A model generated the notes under the pieces. The model was not told the DNA's origin. It searched no databases and saw only the letters and a list, made by a program, of their open reading frames with translations. Shown here piece after piece: positions 42,661-53,221 of a stretch of DNA of 64,000 nucleotides. The stretch covers positions 72,520,756 to 72,584,755 of the forward strand of contig CM060731.1 in assembly GCA_030704615.1 (NCBI GenBank), written 5' to 3'. The stretch comes from Takakia lepidozioides. Its lineage: Eukaryota; Streptophyta; Takakiopsida; Takakiales; Takakiaceae. How positions within the stretch are numbered: position 1 is the stretch's first letter; each line of letters opens with the position of its first letter. Position numbers and translations under genes: made by a program.

Positions 42661-43370
42661 TCTTTGCAAAGGTCATGGCAGAGGCCAGGATCAATTGATC
42701 CCCTTCTTCCAATCTTTATAGTGCTCCTTCTCTCTTGCTGTATAACAGGGCCAGAGTTCTTTCTACCACCATTGGTGCCGATCCCAGCAAACTTGACGGC
42801 CGCCGCCACATCCTCCTCCTCCTCCCCTCAGGTGGGATGATGATTTTTTGCACATGCACATGATTTTGTTTTATTCCGTTCCCAAGCCATATGCTTAATG
42901 AGAGCGTTTGCAATGCGTGTGCAAATTTTGGGAGTAAACAAAAATCATTTGGACTGAAAACCATATTTTCTTCCCTCATTTGCACTCCTAAGTTGAGTTC
43001 TTTTCAACTTCATGCACTCTCCATAGAGAGATCCGCAATAGTGAGTGAAGGAAACTCTTTGTTGTTTTTTTTTTGGTCCAATTTTTCCATGGATGTAGTG
43101 GTCTGGGGTTTGCATACACAAAACAAAATAGAGCTAAAACAAAAATCATTACGTAGGACAAATCCGCAATCATAGATATTGTAAATGCAAGGGGTTGCGA
43201 CCTCCAGGGGTCGCCTTGCGATGCCCCAACAGGTCTGCGACGGCGGGGAATTGCAATATCGCCTTTTTTGTGTCTTTGCAAAGGTCATGGCAGAGGCCAA
43301 GCTGAATGGATCCATTGTTGCAAATCTTTTTAGTCCTCCTTCTGTGCTACAATATAACAGGTCTATCTTG
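42655..43370. repeat. Direct duplication of about 90 bp, 600 bp apart
   Basis: 'tgcaaaggtcatggcagagg' and the following 60-70 bases occur at about 42,664-42,750 and about 43,274-43,362, each preceded by 'gtgtctt' and GTCGCAA words. No gene is seen in this stretch. 43,370-44,370 holds an unrecognised, stop-interrupted minus-strand reading with the acidic end DDDIQVD at about 43,880. Confidence 0.7.
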
Positions 43371-44593
43371 CATGTGGGAGACCGTGATCAACCCGGGCGG
43401 CCTTATTGTTAAAGACAAAGGGCAAGAAGAGGGGGTGGGGACACTAGGAAAGGAAAAGGGAAGGGCCATGGGATAAGAGGGTTGAGGGTAGACTGCTTTG
43501 GCAATGGCTTTAGCAACATTGTTGTCTTTCACACCAATTTCGAAGATTCTTTCTGTTGCATTGAGATCATGGTAACCAAATCGATTGAAGGGTTTCCAGG
43601 GGTAAGTCTTGGTCAGCACTTGTAGAACAAGAACCATGTCTTCCAACATTCTTGCCCTCTTACAAAAACTCAACAATCCTAGAGTCGTTTTTTCGAGTCA
43701 CAACTTCACTAGAATCATTCCTAGATCGCCACACCTACAAAGGATTTTTTTCATGGATTTTTCATTAATCAATCATAGAAATAAGCTACATGCATGTACA
43801 TGTACAATCAATCAAAGGGATGGGTACAATTCTGTGCGAGAATTATTATGTAGCTTTGATTATGTGTCTAATCAACTTGAATATCATCATCCGGAGCTTC
43901 TTCGTCCTCATCAAGCTGCAAGTCTTCTTGCTCATCAGAGTCATTGTCATAAATGGCCTAACATGGCTTCCTACTGAAGGGGATCACTGAAATCAAAAAC
44001 TTCTTCGTAGGAAGCCTCTTCAACCATATTCTATATGCAAGATACTCCAAATCGTAGGGGGTCAGAAAGCCCAGGCTGCCATTTAAAAATAATAATATTC
44101 TGGAGATCAAAATGGGGAAGACAAACCAGCCATGCACATATGCTTCCGCCATTTTTGCAATGCCATTCTACACATGCTATATGGAGGACAAGCCTCGAAC
44201 AAGACAGTGTGACAAGGGAAAGACCGATTCTCAATTGGTGTCCGCTAAAATGAGTCGTTTTTGTTAGCAAAGAGCTAAATACTTCTATTCAAGTCTGCAC
44301 TGTAAACTCAATGTAAACAATGACGTATTCCCCGCGCTCAAACAGTCCCACGAATAGGCGAACAACAAAACAAAAATAGTAGAAGCATATGAACAAAGGA
44401 GGCTGTGGCTTGAAACGATGGACTCCGACGTTGCCACGAGAGTCCATGGAGTCATGCAAAGGGATTCTTCACAACCGGGTGAGTCTGTTGGTTCTAAACA
44501 ATCAAACAACAAACAACAGTAAACAACAACGACAGATGATAGGCAACAGAGAAAAGAGAAAAGAGCAAAGGGGGTCTGAGGAGATCAGCGAGT

Positions 44594-44926
44594 GCCATGG
44601 CATGCCCTAAATCCGGACGGTCTGGATAAAACCGGGTCTGGATAAAACCGGGTCTGGACGGGCAGATGCGCACCACGTAGGTCTGGGTCTACTGTGCCGG
44701 TCTGCCAGACGACATGCACCACCAACGGGCAGACCGAGCTTGGGGTAGACCCCAGCCCGGGCAGACCCACTAGGGACCCGATGGCGGGCGGGCTGGGCTA
44801 TGGGGCTTCCGACCGCGCTGCGCGGCTGGCAGGTGGGGGTGGGCGGGGGAGGGCGACCCCACGTCCGTGCGTGCCCTGTCCCACACGCGCGAACATAAAC
44901 TCCCAATTATTCAAAAAATGAGAGGC
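44594..44926 (+). repeat. Right terminal inverted repeat of element C
   Basis: GC-rich module with GGGCAGACC words, homologous to 32,330-32,670. Its outer end is AATTATTCAAAAAATGAGAGGC. Confidence 0.85.
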
Positions 44927-45264
44927 GAGGAAAACACACCATATGACCTCATTACCATGCCTGGAAAAATGTGGCAAAAGTCCCAAACCCTTGAATGATC
45001 CCGAGCATTAGACAACACCACCAATTTACTGTCTGAACCAGACAGTGTCGAGTAGGATGATAAATCAAATACATCCACTGGGATATTGGTCTCCTGCAAC
45101 AGAGCTGACCTTCTCATCAATGGGAGCTTCATTGAGACCCAAATAGGAACGTGGGAACGTCCACACCGACCAATGAATGACATGGCTCGTGCATTATTCA
45201 TCCGTCTAACTCGATTGAATCGGCAGGCCAGGCTTGGATGTCGTCCAGTGGTAATTGCATCCAT
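44911..45264 (-). CDS. Unrecognised open frame beside element C
   Basis: A 117-codon frame containing FIGRCGRSHVPIWVSMKLPL and LSNARDHSRVWDFCHIFPGM. I recognise no family. Its last codons overlap the end of element C, so at best it is the tail of something the element interrupted. It could also be a chance frame. Confidence 0.25.
   Translation of the reverse strand: MDAITTGRHPSLACRFNRVRRMNNARAMSFIGRCGRSHVPIWVSMKLPLMRRSALLQETNIPVDVFDLSSYSTLSGSDSKLVVLSNARDHSRVWDFCHIFPGMVMRSYGVFSSPLIF
44927..44935 (+). repeat. 9-bp target-site duplication, right copy of element C
   Basis: GAGGAAAAC; partner in reverse complement at 32,671-32,679. Confidence 0.8.
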
Positions 45265-47316
45265 TATAGAATCTGTTCATCCATGTGGACACGCATGGTC
45301 AACAAATCATGATTAGTATCTCACCAACCCCACAACTATAATGCACCCACCTTCCTTAGTTAGGTCAGTGTGCTGCCGCCTTCCGTTATTTTTTATTTTA
45401 AATTCAAATTATTCAACTGAAAAAATGAAAAAAATAAATGAAAAGAAAAGTTTAAAAGCCCCCTCTTGGTAAAAATGAAACAAAGAAAGAAAAAAAGTAA
45501 AAAAACAGAGCCATCGGATGAGCCACAGAACAGCAGTCTGTTCGTCCAGTTCTCATCCATTGCCAGCCCTTTTACTGTTTACTTACGCTGCACGCCGCGT
45601 TCTTACGGTCCCGATGTATCTAGAATCGAATCGGACGGCGGAGGTATCAGAATCGTGGCCTCTGGGCACACCAAGGCCTGTACCACTGTGTGCGTTGACG
45701 GGTGAGCAGTGGATGGATGAATGGATGAATGTAGCATCACGACGTGTGCCAGACATATACTGAGCGTGTCATCCGCCCCGTCATGGCACGTGTCAAAGTC
45801 GTGTCAATATAAATGATTCAGATTATATTGAGGGAATCGTCTCCGGAATATGGATGGACTTCGTCCGCATTCCAAGTGGCTCGTGTTACATCCATCCAGA
45901 CAGGCGAGACCGGGCGCCCGCGCCAGAGCACGGCCGTGCTGGGGCGGGCATAGTGCTTCGCTCGGGCCCGCCGCCTCTCCATCTTCAGCGAAGGCAGCGT
46001 TGCTCGCACAATCACGGGGCGTATGAGCAATCCTGGTGGAAGGGGTGCGTATGAGCAAATCTGTGTGCTTGCGTTCGGATTAGGTCTGCAGAGGTGTGGG
46101 GGATTACTGTTGCGATAGCGATCTCCTCTATCTGTGTATTTGTCGTTAGTTTATTGTGCGCTCTTTGCAGTCCTTGTGATGTGCAGGAAGAGGGATCGAT
46201 TCTGAGGGATTTCCTTTTGTTTTTCTCTCTTGCTTTATCTTTGTGTCGGTTTCTCCATCTGGCGGTTCTTGGGTTTTCTCGTAGAGTGACGAGAGTGATC
46301 GTGGCGGTGAGTGATCGGTAATCGCCAGCTTCCGTGGACTTCTGGTTTGCGGTCCCATGTTTGTGTCACTTTATTATGTGTCTCTCTCGCTTAGTAGTGT
46401 CGGCTGATTTCTTACAATCTGCTGTTTATTCTGGATTCGGATCCGTGTGCCGATGAAGTACCCGTGTGGATGGTCCTCTGGCTGAGGACCTAGGACTTTT
46501 ACGTAGGATCGGTGCCAGTTACTTGCAGTGTGTGATTTTGTCTACCTTCCAACCTTGGTTTTGGAGCATCTCTTCCGTTTTGCTGTGTTGCTCTGCCATC
46601 CCTTGAGTGCTGCCAATGTCAAAGGATCGGTTTTCTTGTAGTGATCAATACCATCTGTATTCTCCACCAACACTGAGTGTCTGCGGTTGTATTGTTTCAC
46701 CAGCGGTCTTCAATTGCTCGCACTCACAGCTTGATCTTTTATTTATATTTATGTTCTATGACCGTCTGAAGCCACCGCAGTATACAGCAAACATCCGCTC
46801 CTTATTTTTCAGCTGAGAAAGTTCTACATGGCTCATGCTACCTGTGGAGGTGGTTGTTCATCAGGGATCGCTTTGGGACACCAGTGCTCTCATGATTTGA
46901 GCAAAGGGAGTTGTAAATCAATACACGAGTTCCTTAAAGTGATGATGCGTTAGAACCGCAAATCGGCATTTGTAAGTATAGTAACGTTGTTTTCTGGCAA
47001 TTCTCCTCACGGACCTTGTTGCAGGGGGTTTATAGGTGGACTCCACCATTGCATCATTTGAATCCTCACCCAGATGACACACCCTGTCTCTACCGCAAGT
47101 GATACACCAAATGGTGTGCATGGATCCTATGCGACAGTTAGGAATAACCAAATTGCGAAACTGAAATACTCATGACTGGACAGGTGGTGAAGGTTTCATC
47201 CAAAGAGAGGGGCGATACCAAAGGTGATGATTTTTGGGTCCGATGAGGGCGAGGAGCTTTGCTGGAGGCTAGAGGGAGCTGGCTTGATAGTGTGAGTTTG
47301 TGGAGGTGTGGCAGAA
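45265..47316 (+). promoter_or_regulatory. Upstream region and probable 5' UTR of the Pumilio gene
   Basis: An A-rich stretch (45,410-45,510) is followed by a possible TATA box (cAATATAAATg, about 45,807-45,814), a GC-rich segment (45,900-46,000), and a T/G-rich region with short upstream open frames (for example one of about 69 codons ending at 46,816). No protein-coding gene is supported. Pumilio genes in plants often have long leaders with introns, but exon limits cannot be fixed here. Confidence 0.4.
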
Positions 47317-50300
47317 ATGGAACAGGATGACGAAGAATTTGAACAATTGCTGGGTGAAATCCCGCATGCTACCTCCCCTAACCCACCGAACGAAGTTCCG
47401 CGGGCTACCTCAGCACCACCGCATCTCGAGGAATTACAGCGAGCTTATGGATCCGAGCTGGAAGACTGTTCCTTCGGGGTGCGTGAAGACGAGGTCCCAG
47501 TTCAGCCTTTTGTGGATATCCGGTGCGATGAACACTATGAAAACTTCTACCGGTCATACTCCGGTGGCAAAAAGCTCCCCCCACCTATGGAAATTCGCAC
47601 AATGTATAATGAGCTCCCCATTCTCTCTCCGAAGTCTGCCTCCAACCAGCTCTCCCCGTTTTATGCAGGGCTTGCGTTGGATAGTCCTCGTACAAATCAG
47701 CGGCAGCAACGGCAGCTGGAAATGCTCCACAAGCAGCAGGGTGCTCTACATCAACAACAGCAGAACCCCCTGCAGCTGCAACGGGAGCCCTCGCCAAAGA
47801 ATCAGACTTCTGTTAACCAGCACTATGGAAACTCATCACAGAATCAAATGCTTGGAGATGCCCATACCCTGTCATCTGCCTTCGGAAATTTGAGCTTCGA
47901 TGACAATTCAGTTTCTGTAGTATCCAATCGGGTTTCACAGTCACACAGTAAGGATAATGTGGACAACCAAGGCCTTGGCAATGGATCTATTGATGTGCTT
48001 GGGAATGGCCATATGTCTAATGGACACGGCTCTGCTGTTTCGAATGGGTCATATGCTCACATGGAAGCTTTTGGTGCAGGATCTGGAGGCTTTGGTTCAG
48101 GGTCAGGGGTTCCACTTGAGTCCTATGTGTCTAGGTCACCCCCTTCTTTGGATATGTTTGCAAAGGAGTCTTCTGCAAATATGGATACACTCGGTAATGG
48201 CATGTACAGCGGATTGGATGATTACTCTGAGACCTCTGCGCAAGTGTTTGAGAAAATGTTGCGGCAGCGCTCGCCAGGGTTAGACGCTTACTCGCGGGGT
48301 GTCTCTCGGGACAGCTATGGATTGGGTGGATCTTCTCATCATCAACAACAACAACAACAACAACAACAACAACGGCAGCTGGATGCTGTGGCAGTAAATG
48401 CTATGCATGCTGCAGCACGAGTTCAGCCCCCAACATCTGGCAGTGAGTTTTACTCTGCCTCGTCTGCACAGCAGCAGTTCCCGCTTGATTATGATGTCAC
48501 TGCATCCTTCTTCCAAGCTCAACATGTACAAGCCCAAGTGGCTGCGGCTGCAGCAGTTCGTGTGGCACAGGCACAGGCACAGATGGAGGAGGAGAAACAG
48601 CAACGACAGCGGTTGATATTCCAACGACAGTTGACTGACCAGCAGAGCCAGCTCCGGTTTTTGGCAACACTGCAGGCACAAGTGAATGGGACAGTTGGTA
48701 GCGGCTCCTATTCTAGGAAAGGACACTCTCCCACTCGGCCTGCCAGAAACTCTAGTACCCTACATCACTCTCTTCCTGCTCTGAATGCACATCATAACCA
48801 GGCCTTACTTCATAACCAGGCCTTGCATCAGAAGTTGCGGCAGCCACAGACTGTGCCACAAGATGAGGCCTGGAGCACAAATATAGCAGGAGGAGGGTTA
48901 GTCCATCCTGAGGGTTTTTGCACTCCCTCAACTACTAACCTTTGCAGATACTATGCCCAGGGTTACTGCAGCCGTGGGGATGTCTGCCCTTTTGTGCATT
49001 CTGCTTCTTTTGGGAGTGCAAGAGGGTCCCACTCGGGGTCTGGTTCTATGAAGGAGGCTGCACGGCTTGCTGCATTAGTAGCACAAGAGGAAAGGGTCAC
49101 ACCAGCATTTAATCCTGAGAAAATCCTCCGGAGAACCTCAAGAGCAAACCACAGTATGTCTGCTGCCACCTCGGTGCCCACTGGAAGCCGTAGGAAAACT
49201 GAGGTGATGTCAAATGGGCACGTGACTGGCCACGGACATGGGTATTCAAATGGGCATCATTCCCCTGTGTTGGGCAATATGTCTTCTCACCTCACCGATT
49301 CTCTGGCACATTCAAGATCGGTGGTCCAAGACTATCTAGAGTCTGATGTCTCAAAGCATCTTAATGCAGTACCTCACCATTTGCAGCAGCAACCCAAGTA
49401 CACTAAACTTGAAGAAGTTGAGGGCCGTATCTATTCCATAGCCAAAGATCAGCATGGGTGCCGTTTTTTGCAGAGGAAGTTTGACGAGGGGGGCCCTGAG
49501 GATGTGCAGAAGATTTTTGAGGAAATAATTGGGCACATAACTGAGCTTATGAAAGACCCCTTCGGAAATTACCTTGTCCAGAAGCTGCTGGAGGTTTGCA
49601 ATGACGCACAGCGAATGGAGATTCTGCATGTAGTGACAATGGACAAGGAACTCATCAAGATCTCTTTGAACATGCATGGGTATGTACAACTTATCCAAAT
49701 ATGTTCTTGAAGTCCTTTTATTGTATACCATCTGCAGATGTTTCAATCTTTCTGAGTTGTAGGGTTTAATGTGGGAGCTTTGTAACTGCTGGGGTTTTAC
49801 CAGGAATGAAGATGAGTCCTTTGATCCTTACTTTTCTTGTCTTTGTTAGTGGTTCTGGATTTCTGGGCCTAGGCTGTTACGTGGTTGACCAGTGCTAGGA
49901 AGCCTTGGCGTTGGATTGCTAAGACTAGTCTCTCCCACTTCACCAATGCGCGACATAACTTGATTCCACTTGATGTAGGATATGATGGCTCTTAGAGCCC
50001 AAGTGAGTCAGGGGTTAGATCAGTCATGTCGTATGAACCTGGGAATTTCTCGAGGATCGTACAGTTGATGGAGTGTCCGAAGCATGTCAGATACTGACTC
50101 CTAACTCTTTTAAGTATTATTGTGGGCATTGTGTTTTCAAATCTGGTTCAAGTAACACCCATAGGTTTTGTATCCTGCACTCCGAGTACCGGGAAGTTTG
50201 AGGGTTTCACGAGTTGAAATCAAGATTTAAGGTTCCTACTACATTATTTTTGCTGTTATACCAGTGGTGCTCTTCATCAGAGCATTATGACCTCTGTTGT

Positions 50301-53221
50301 CACTGAAAGTGGAGTCGTATTTTGTAAGAACCATGTAAGATAACGACTCCTAACACTTCAAGTAGTGTCATGGGCATTGTGCTTTCGAATTGGGTTCGTG
50401 CCACACTTATAGGCTTTGTATCCTGCACTCCAGAGTACCTGGAAAAATGAGGGGTTCACTGTTACACTAGCGCTGCTCTTTGTCTAAGATCATTGTGACC
50501 CCTGTTGTCACTGAAACCTGGTAATTTTTCCTGTGTGGTCAATTGCTGTCTTGTGCCACAGGACACGAGCAGTACAAAAGCTGATTGAGACATTGCAGTC
50601 ACCAGAGCAGGTGGTCATGGTGATCAAAGCCCTTGCTGATGGTGTAGTTGAGTTGATCAAGGACTTAAATGGGAACCACGTGGTACAGCGCTGTCTTCAG
50701 AAACTTAGCAGTGAGGATAGTCAGGTATGCTGTTTTCCTACACCAGTATTACATCTACACTTTTTCAGCATCATTTGTCCTCCGATTGATGCTTGTCTGG
50801 TCCTCCAGAAGGTCACTTTCCAAGTGTGTATGTTTTGAAGTGTGTTTATCCAGGCCTGTGACAAATGGTGGTTGCTTCCTTGCTATCTCCTTTTAAAGTG
50901 ATTGCTAAGGATTTGTATGGGCGGTTGACCAGTGCGAACACTGGACAGGTTTTAAGGATAACTAAGAGTTTGTTGGCTAGGCTTTTCTGTCATCTGCATG
51001 GTTCACTTTTTTGGTTGATGTAATTTGCTGTGGGAGGATCATGGATGAGGGCATGGTGGGTGTGTATGTTCAGCTGGTGATTGTGGGTTCTTTTTGAGGT
51101 TTGACCTGTTTACTTTTCTCCATTGCATCTGAATCCTTTGGTGTTATGCTCTGAACAGTTTGTCACAGTAAGGAAGTTAGGGCCATTCTGGGTACGTGTG
51201 TCCATTAAGGGGTTTGGGATTTGAGGGAAATTGTCTACCTTGGCTCTAGGTTGACTCTAGGTTGGATATGTATGTGTATATTTCTTCTGCATGCAGCTTG
51301 ATTGTGTATGTGTGTATATTTTCTGTCTCATGACTAAAAGTTTTGAATACATACATAGGAACAAGGCTTATGATCAGGGTTTTTGTACATAGGGGCTTAT
51401 GATGACTGTAAGAACCTACGAGACTGAAACCATGCAAATTTCGAGGAGAGGTGTTGAGGGATGGTAGGATGGAGGTTACTACTCAAGAGGACAAGTTGTA
51501 TAATGTACCTCCATATTAGCTTGTCCTCCATACTTTTGTAAGAAGATGTAACTTACTTGCAGGACATATGTCATCTGCCACACTTCCCATCACATGGTGT
51601 AGGCGAAATAAACGTGATAAATGTTTACCTGTGGTGGGATGTGCAGTTCATTTTTGATGCAGCAGCAGAGCATTGCGTGGAGATTGCAACACACCGCCAT
51701 GGCTGCTGTGTGATGCAACGTTGTGTTGACTTCGCATCAGGGCCTCAGAGGCAGCGCCTGGTGGCTGAAGTTGCTGCCAATGCACTTGTTCTCTCCCAAG
51801 ATCCATATGGGTAAGTTCGTGGTTAGTTTTGAGTTGCGTTAATCGTTTTGTGTAATGAGTGATGATTGTCTCCATGGCCCATCTAGCTACAGTGAAGGGT
51901 GTTAGTTTTGAATTAATCATGACAAGCTTTCAACCTAATCTAGTTTTTTCAAACCTAATGGATACCTTCTTCTCATTTTTTCTCGTGACCCAAAGCAAGT
52001 TTGTACACACAGGTTGATATGGTCTGAATGTACATTTATCCTTTGGTCCACCCAATATGGGAGTGTGGTTGGCTTTGAAAAAATGGGGTCAGCTTTTTCC
52101 TGATTTCCAGGGAGTGTAGCGAAATCAGAATGGAAAAGTGACGTGAAACTTTCCATGTCTGCTTTGAGTATGCTTGGGTGGTGGGCACCTTCAATGCTGG
52201 AAGTCCAAAATGTGCGCTTGGTCTCTCTCAATAAGTATTTGGTGAATGGACTGAGATCATTAGTTTGCTAACCATTTGGTGCTCAGTAAAGTAAAGGCAG
52301 TGGAAGGCAAGCTTTTATCTACAGTGACCTGTTGAGCCACTGTTCAGCGCTAAACGGAGCATTGCGGGCTAGATGTGAGGTTTTTGTGTTCTTGTTCTTT
52401 TGGCAGTTCAGTTTGACTATGCTCCCCATTTTTAAATGTCTTCATTAGACTTCTCGTTAAATTCAGACTTGCTATGAGCATAATTCCATTGAGAGGTTAG
52501 AAACATTACTTTGCATACCTTTCTCTAACACATGTGCATATTGGCAGCAACTACGTTGTACAGTATGTGTTGGATCTTAAAACACCCTGGTCTTCGACAG
52601 AGGTGATGTTGAGGCTGGAGGGAAACTATTCATATTTGGCTATGCAGAAGTACAGCAGCAATGTGGTTGAAAAGTGTTTGAAGTTTGGGGTTGAGGAACA
52701 TCGTGCCCGCCTCGTGCGAGAGCTGATGAACAGCCCACGATTAGGGCAACTGCTCCAGGACCAATATGCCAACTATGTTGTCCAGTCGGCTCTTCAAGTC
52801 TCCAAGGTTTCTCCATTCTCTTGCTCTTAAAAGTGCTTGCCCACTCTTCTGCTGCTCATTATTCGACTGTCTCGTTTGGGTTCGTTTCCTTCTACTCTGA
52901 GCATGCTGATTGTACTGGATGGTACTTAAAGGTTCTTCCTCCTTATTACTCGTCTGCGGATGCATGGTTCTCCATGCCATATGGAATGGGCTCGGTACAG
53001 TGGCTGTGCTGTTCTACTTGGCCTCTTCCACAGCACACAGTTTAGTCTGACCAGTCTATTGATGGGGGTTCTTCTACTTTTCATAATGTGCATATGACTT
53101 CTGGCTGAACCAGGGTACTGTCTACAACGGGCTAGTGGAAGCAATGCGACCCCACCTTCCAGCCTTGCGCAACAGTCCGTATGGCAAGCGAATTCTATCT
53201 CGCACCAACTTGAAGAAGTGA
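47317..53221 (+). CDS. PUM: Pumilio-family RNA-binding protein with CCCH finger
   Basis: Five coding exons join in phase: 47317-49679, 50562-50724, 51647-51810, 52548-52806 and 53114-53221 (1,018 codons plus stop; all GT-AG). The start chosen is the first in-frame ATG (MEQDDEEFEQLLGEIPHAT). The N-terminal 690 residues are Gln/Ser/Gly-rich, with a CAA-coded polyQ run at about 345-356. A C-x7-C-x5-C-x3-H zinc finger (CRYYAQGYCSRGDVCPFVH) lies at 543-561. From about 695 eight PUF repeats follow; the base-reading triplets are CR..Q, NY..Q, TR..Q, NH..Q, CC..Q, NY..Q, SN..E and NY..Q, which by the PUF code predicts binding of UGUAUAUA. PUF proteins bind 3' UTRs in the cytoplasm and repress or destabilise mRNAs. 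The CCCH-PUF combination is less usual than PUF alone. The gene looks intact. Confidence 0.93.
49680..50561 (+). other. Pumilio intron 1 with diverged tandem duplication
   Basis: Two related units of about 190-225 bp, roughly 50,083-50,308 and 50,326-50,517, share 'gggcattgtg', 'ttgtatcctgcactcc', 'tgttgtcactgaaa' in the same order. Nothing coding is seen. Confidence 0.8.

Larger units (their letters stand above)
30970..44926 (+). mobile_element. Element C: second MULE with inverted 5' third and 9-bp target duplication
   Basis: The right terminus ends GAGGC at 44,926 and is followed by GAGGAAAAC. The left terminus, now facing right at 32,670, is followed by GTTTTCCTC, the exact reverse complement. 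So the original element had inverted ends and a 9-bp target duplication, as MULEs do. A later inversion turned its left end, some flanking DNA and the N-terminal half of its transposase around (about 30,970-33,680). Gene order otherwise equals element A: transposase (+), then the convergent second gene (-). Confidence 0.8.
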
